This document shows, one piece after another, positions 6,327-6,839 of a DNA stretch of 6,839 bases. The notes below the pieces were generated by a model that was given only the letters and a program-made list of their open reading frames with translations, was not told the DNA's origin and did no database searches. Made by a program: the position numbers and the translations under genes. Source of the DNA: Flavobacteriaceae bacterium (GTDB taxonomy: Bacteria > Bacteroidota > Bacteroidia > Flavobacteriales > Flavobacteriaceae). The DNA is taken from positions 1 through 6,839 of the forward strand of contig JAAZUX010000042.1 in NCBI GenBank assembly GCA_018623955.1, given 5' to 3'. How positions within the stretch are numbered: the first letter of the stretch is position 1; each line of letters opens with the position of its first letter.

Positions 6327-6839
6327 TTAGCGCTTGCGTTCCTCCAATATTGCCAGAACATCCTCAAGACGTTTTCCTTTGGATTTTAACAAAATGAGGT
6401 AGTGAAAAAACAAATCTGCAGCCTCCTCCATAAAAAGAGGCTCATTGTCAGCGATGGCTTCGATGACAGTTTCGACACTCTCCTCCCCTACCTTTTGGGC
6501 AATTTTATGGATGCCTTTATCAAACAAACTACTGACATAGCTTTCCTTTGAAGGGTTTTTCTGACGATCTTCAATAACAGCCTCCAATTCCTTGACATAA
6601 CTCAAACCGGATGCGTTGTCTTCCCCCCAACAGGTGTCGGTTCCTTGGTGACAAGTGGGCCCCTCCGGAGAAGCTGTTATTAAAAGAGTGTCTTGGTCAC
6701 AATCTACCTTGACGGAAACTAATTTTAAAAAATTCCCGCTTTCCTCTCCTTTGGTCCACAGTCTTTGTTTGCTTCTGCTAAAAAAAGTGACCTTTCCGAA
6801 AGACTGGGTCTTTTCCAAAGCTTCCAGATTCATATACCC
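6327..6839 (-). CDS. hisIE: Bifunctional phosphoribosyl-AMP cyclohydrolase / phosphoribosyl-ATP pyrophosphatase (5' end off the right edge)
   Basis: Catalyses steps 2 and 3 of histidine synthesis in the cytoplasm: the HisE domain hydrolyses PR-ATP to PR-AMP plus pyrophosphate, and the HisI domain opens the adenine ring to give ProFAR. The visible 170 codons open at the window edge with GYMNLEALEKT, an internal HisI motif, so the ATG at 6831-6833 is not the start; about 25-30 N-terminal residues are missing. HisI residues visible: FFSRSKQRLWTKGE (19-32), Mg-binding DCDQD (46-50) with zinc ligand Cys47, and zinc ligands Cys63 and Cys70 in PTCHQGTDTCWG. The HisE part starts near 80 and holds KVGEESVETVIEA (116-128) and the MazG-like EEAADLFFHYLILL (138-151). 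It is complete at its C-terminus. In Bacteroidota hisIE is commonly the last gene of the his operon, so the rest of the operon probably lies beyond the right edge. Confidence 0.97.
   Translation of the reverse strand, partial: GYMNLEALEKTQSFGKVTFFSRSKQRLWTKGEESGNFLKLVSVKVDCDQDTLLITASPEGPTCHQGTDTCWGEDNASGLSYVKELEAVIEDRQKNPSKESYVSSLFDKGIHKIAQKVGEESVETVIEAIADNEPLFMEEAADLFFHYLILLKSKGKRLEDVLAILEERKR

Noticed and set aside
6301..6345. A possible terminator after hisIE (AGCGCTAAGCTC then a T-run on the minus strand)
   Set aside because: No stem longer than about three pairs could be drawn before the T-run, so it is not reported as a terminator.
6831..6833. ATG at the right edge as the start of hisIE
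   Set aside because: It is preceded in frame by codons for Gly-Tyr, giving GYMN(x)EAL, an internal conserved HisI motif; the true start is outside the window.
1..6839. Search for a novel multi-gene system, CRISPR array, mobile element, toxin-antitoxin pair or tRNA
   Set aside because: All substantial ORFs fall into known housekeeping or widespread families, and no phased repeats, terminal inverted repeats with a transposase, or cloverleaf-like sequences were seen by eye.

Overview
This window looks like ordinary chromosomal backbone of a Bacteroidota bacterium, most likely Cytophagales. The evidence is moderate-to-low GC, Bacteroidota-type -7 boxes (TAnnTTTG), weak or absent Shine-Dalgarno sequences, a truncated OMP-type beta-barrel of a kind common in the phylum, a SUI1/YciH protein, and a fused hisIE. 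The family-level placement is inference from protein character only.

Layout, left to right. (1) Positions 1-2100, minus strand: the first 700 codons of mutS2, which runs off the left edge before its Smr domain. (2) Positions 2138-2809, plus strand: complete family-1 uracil-DNA glycosylase (ung), divergent from mutS2 across only 37 bp. (3) Positions 2811-3152, minus strand: a YciH/SUI1 (eIF1-like) protein, tail to tail with ung and separated from it by one base. (4) Positions 3153-3817: a gene-poor, AT-rich stretch. It holds a good orphan promoter-like sequence, short repeats, the 3' end of an outer-membrane beta-barrel gene (minus strand) and a possible 3' end of an unrecognised plus-strand gene. 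The two remnants meet with their missing 5' ends facing each other, as expected if one deletion removed the starts of a divergent pair. (5) Positions 3818-6839, minus strand, reading right to left: hisIE (enters from the right edge), a DUF885 lipoprotein with a HEAIPGHH motif, and a DUF2461 protein. Gaps are 57 and 10 bp, so this is probably one transcription unit at the distal end of a histidine operon.

The genes do not form an obvious multi-gene system. mutS2 and ung share a nucleic-acid quality-control theme; MutS2 (ribosome rescue in Bacillus) and YciH both touch translation; hisIE is biosynthetic. I do not see a mobile element, CRISPR array, tRNA or rRNA, defence cassette or novel system. 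The most worthwhile targets are the decayed 3.2-3.8 kb region and the two uncharacterised-family genes (DUF885, DUF2461) cotranscribed behind hisIE.
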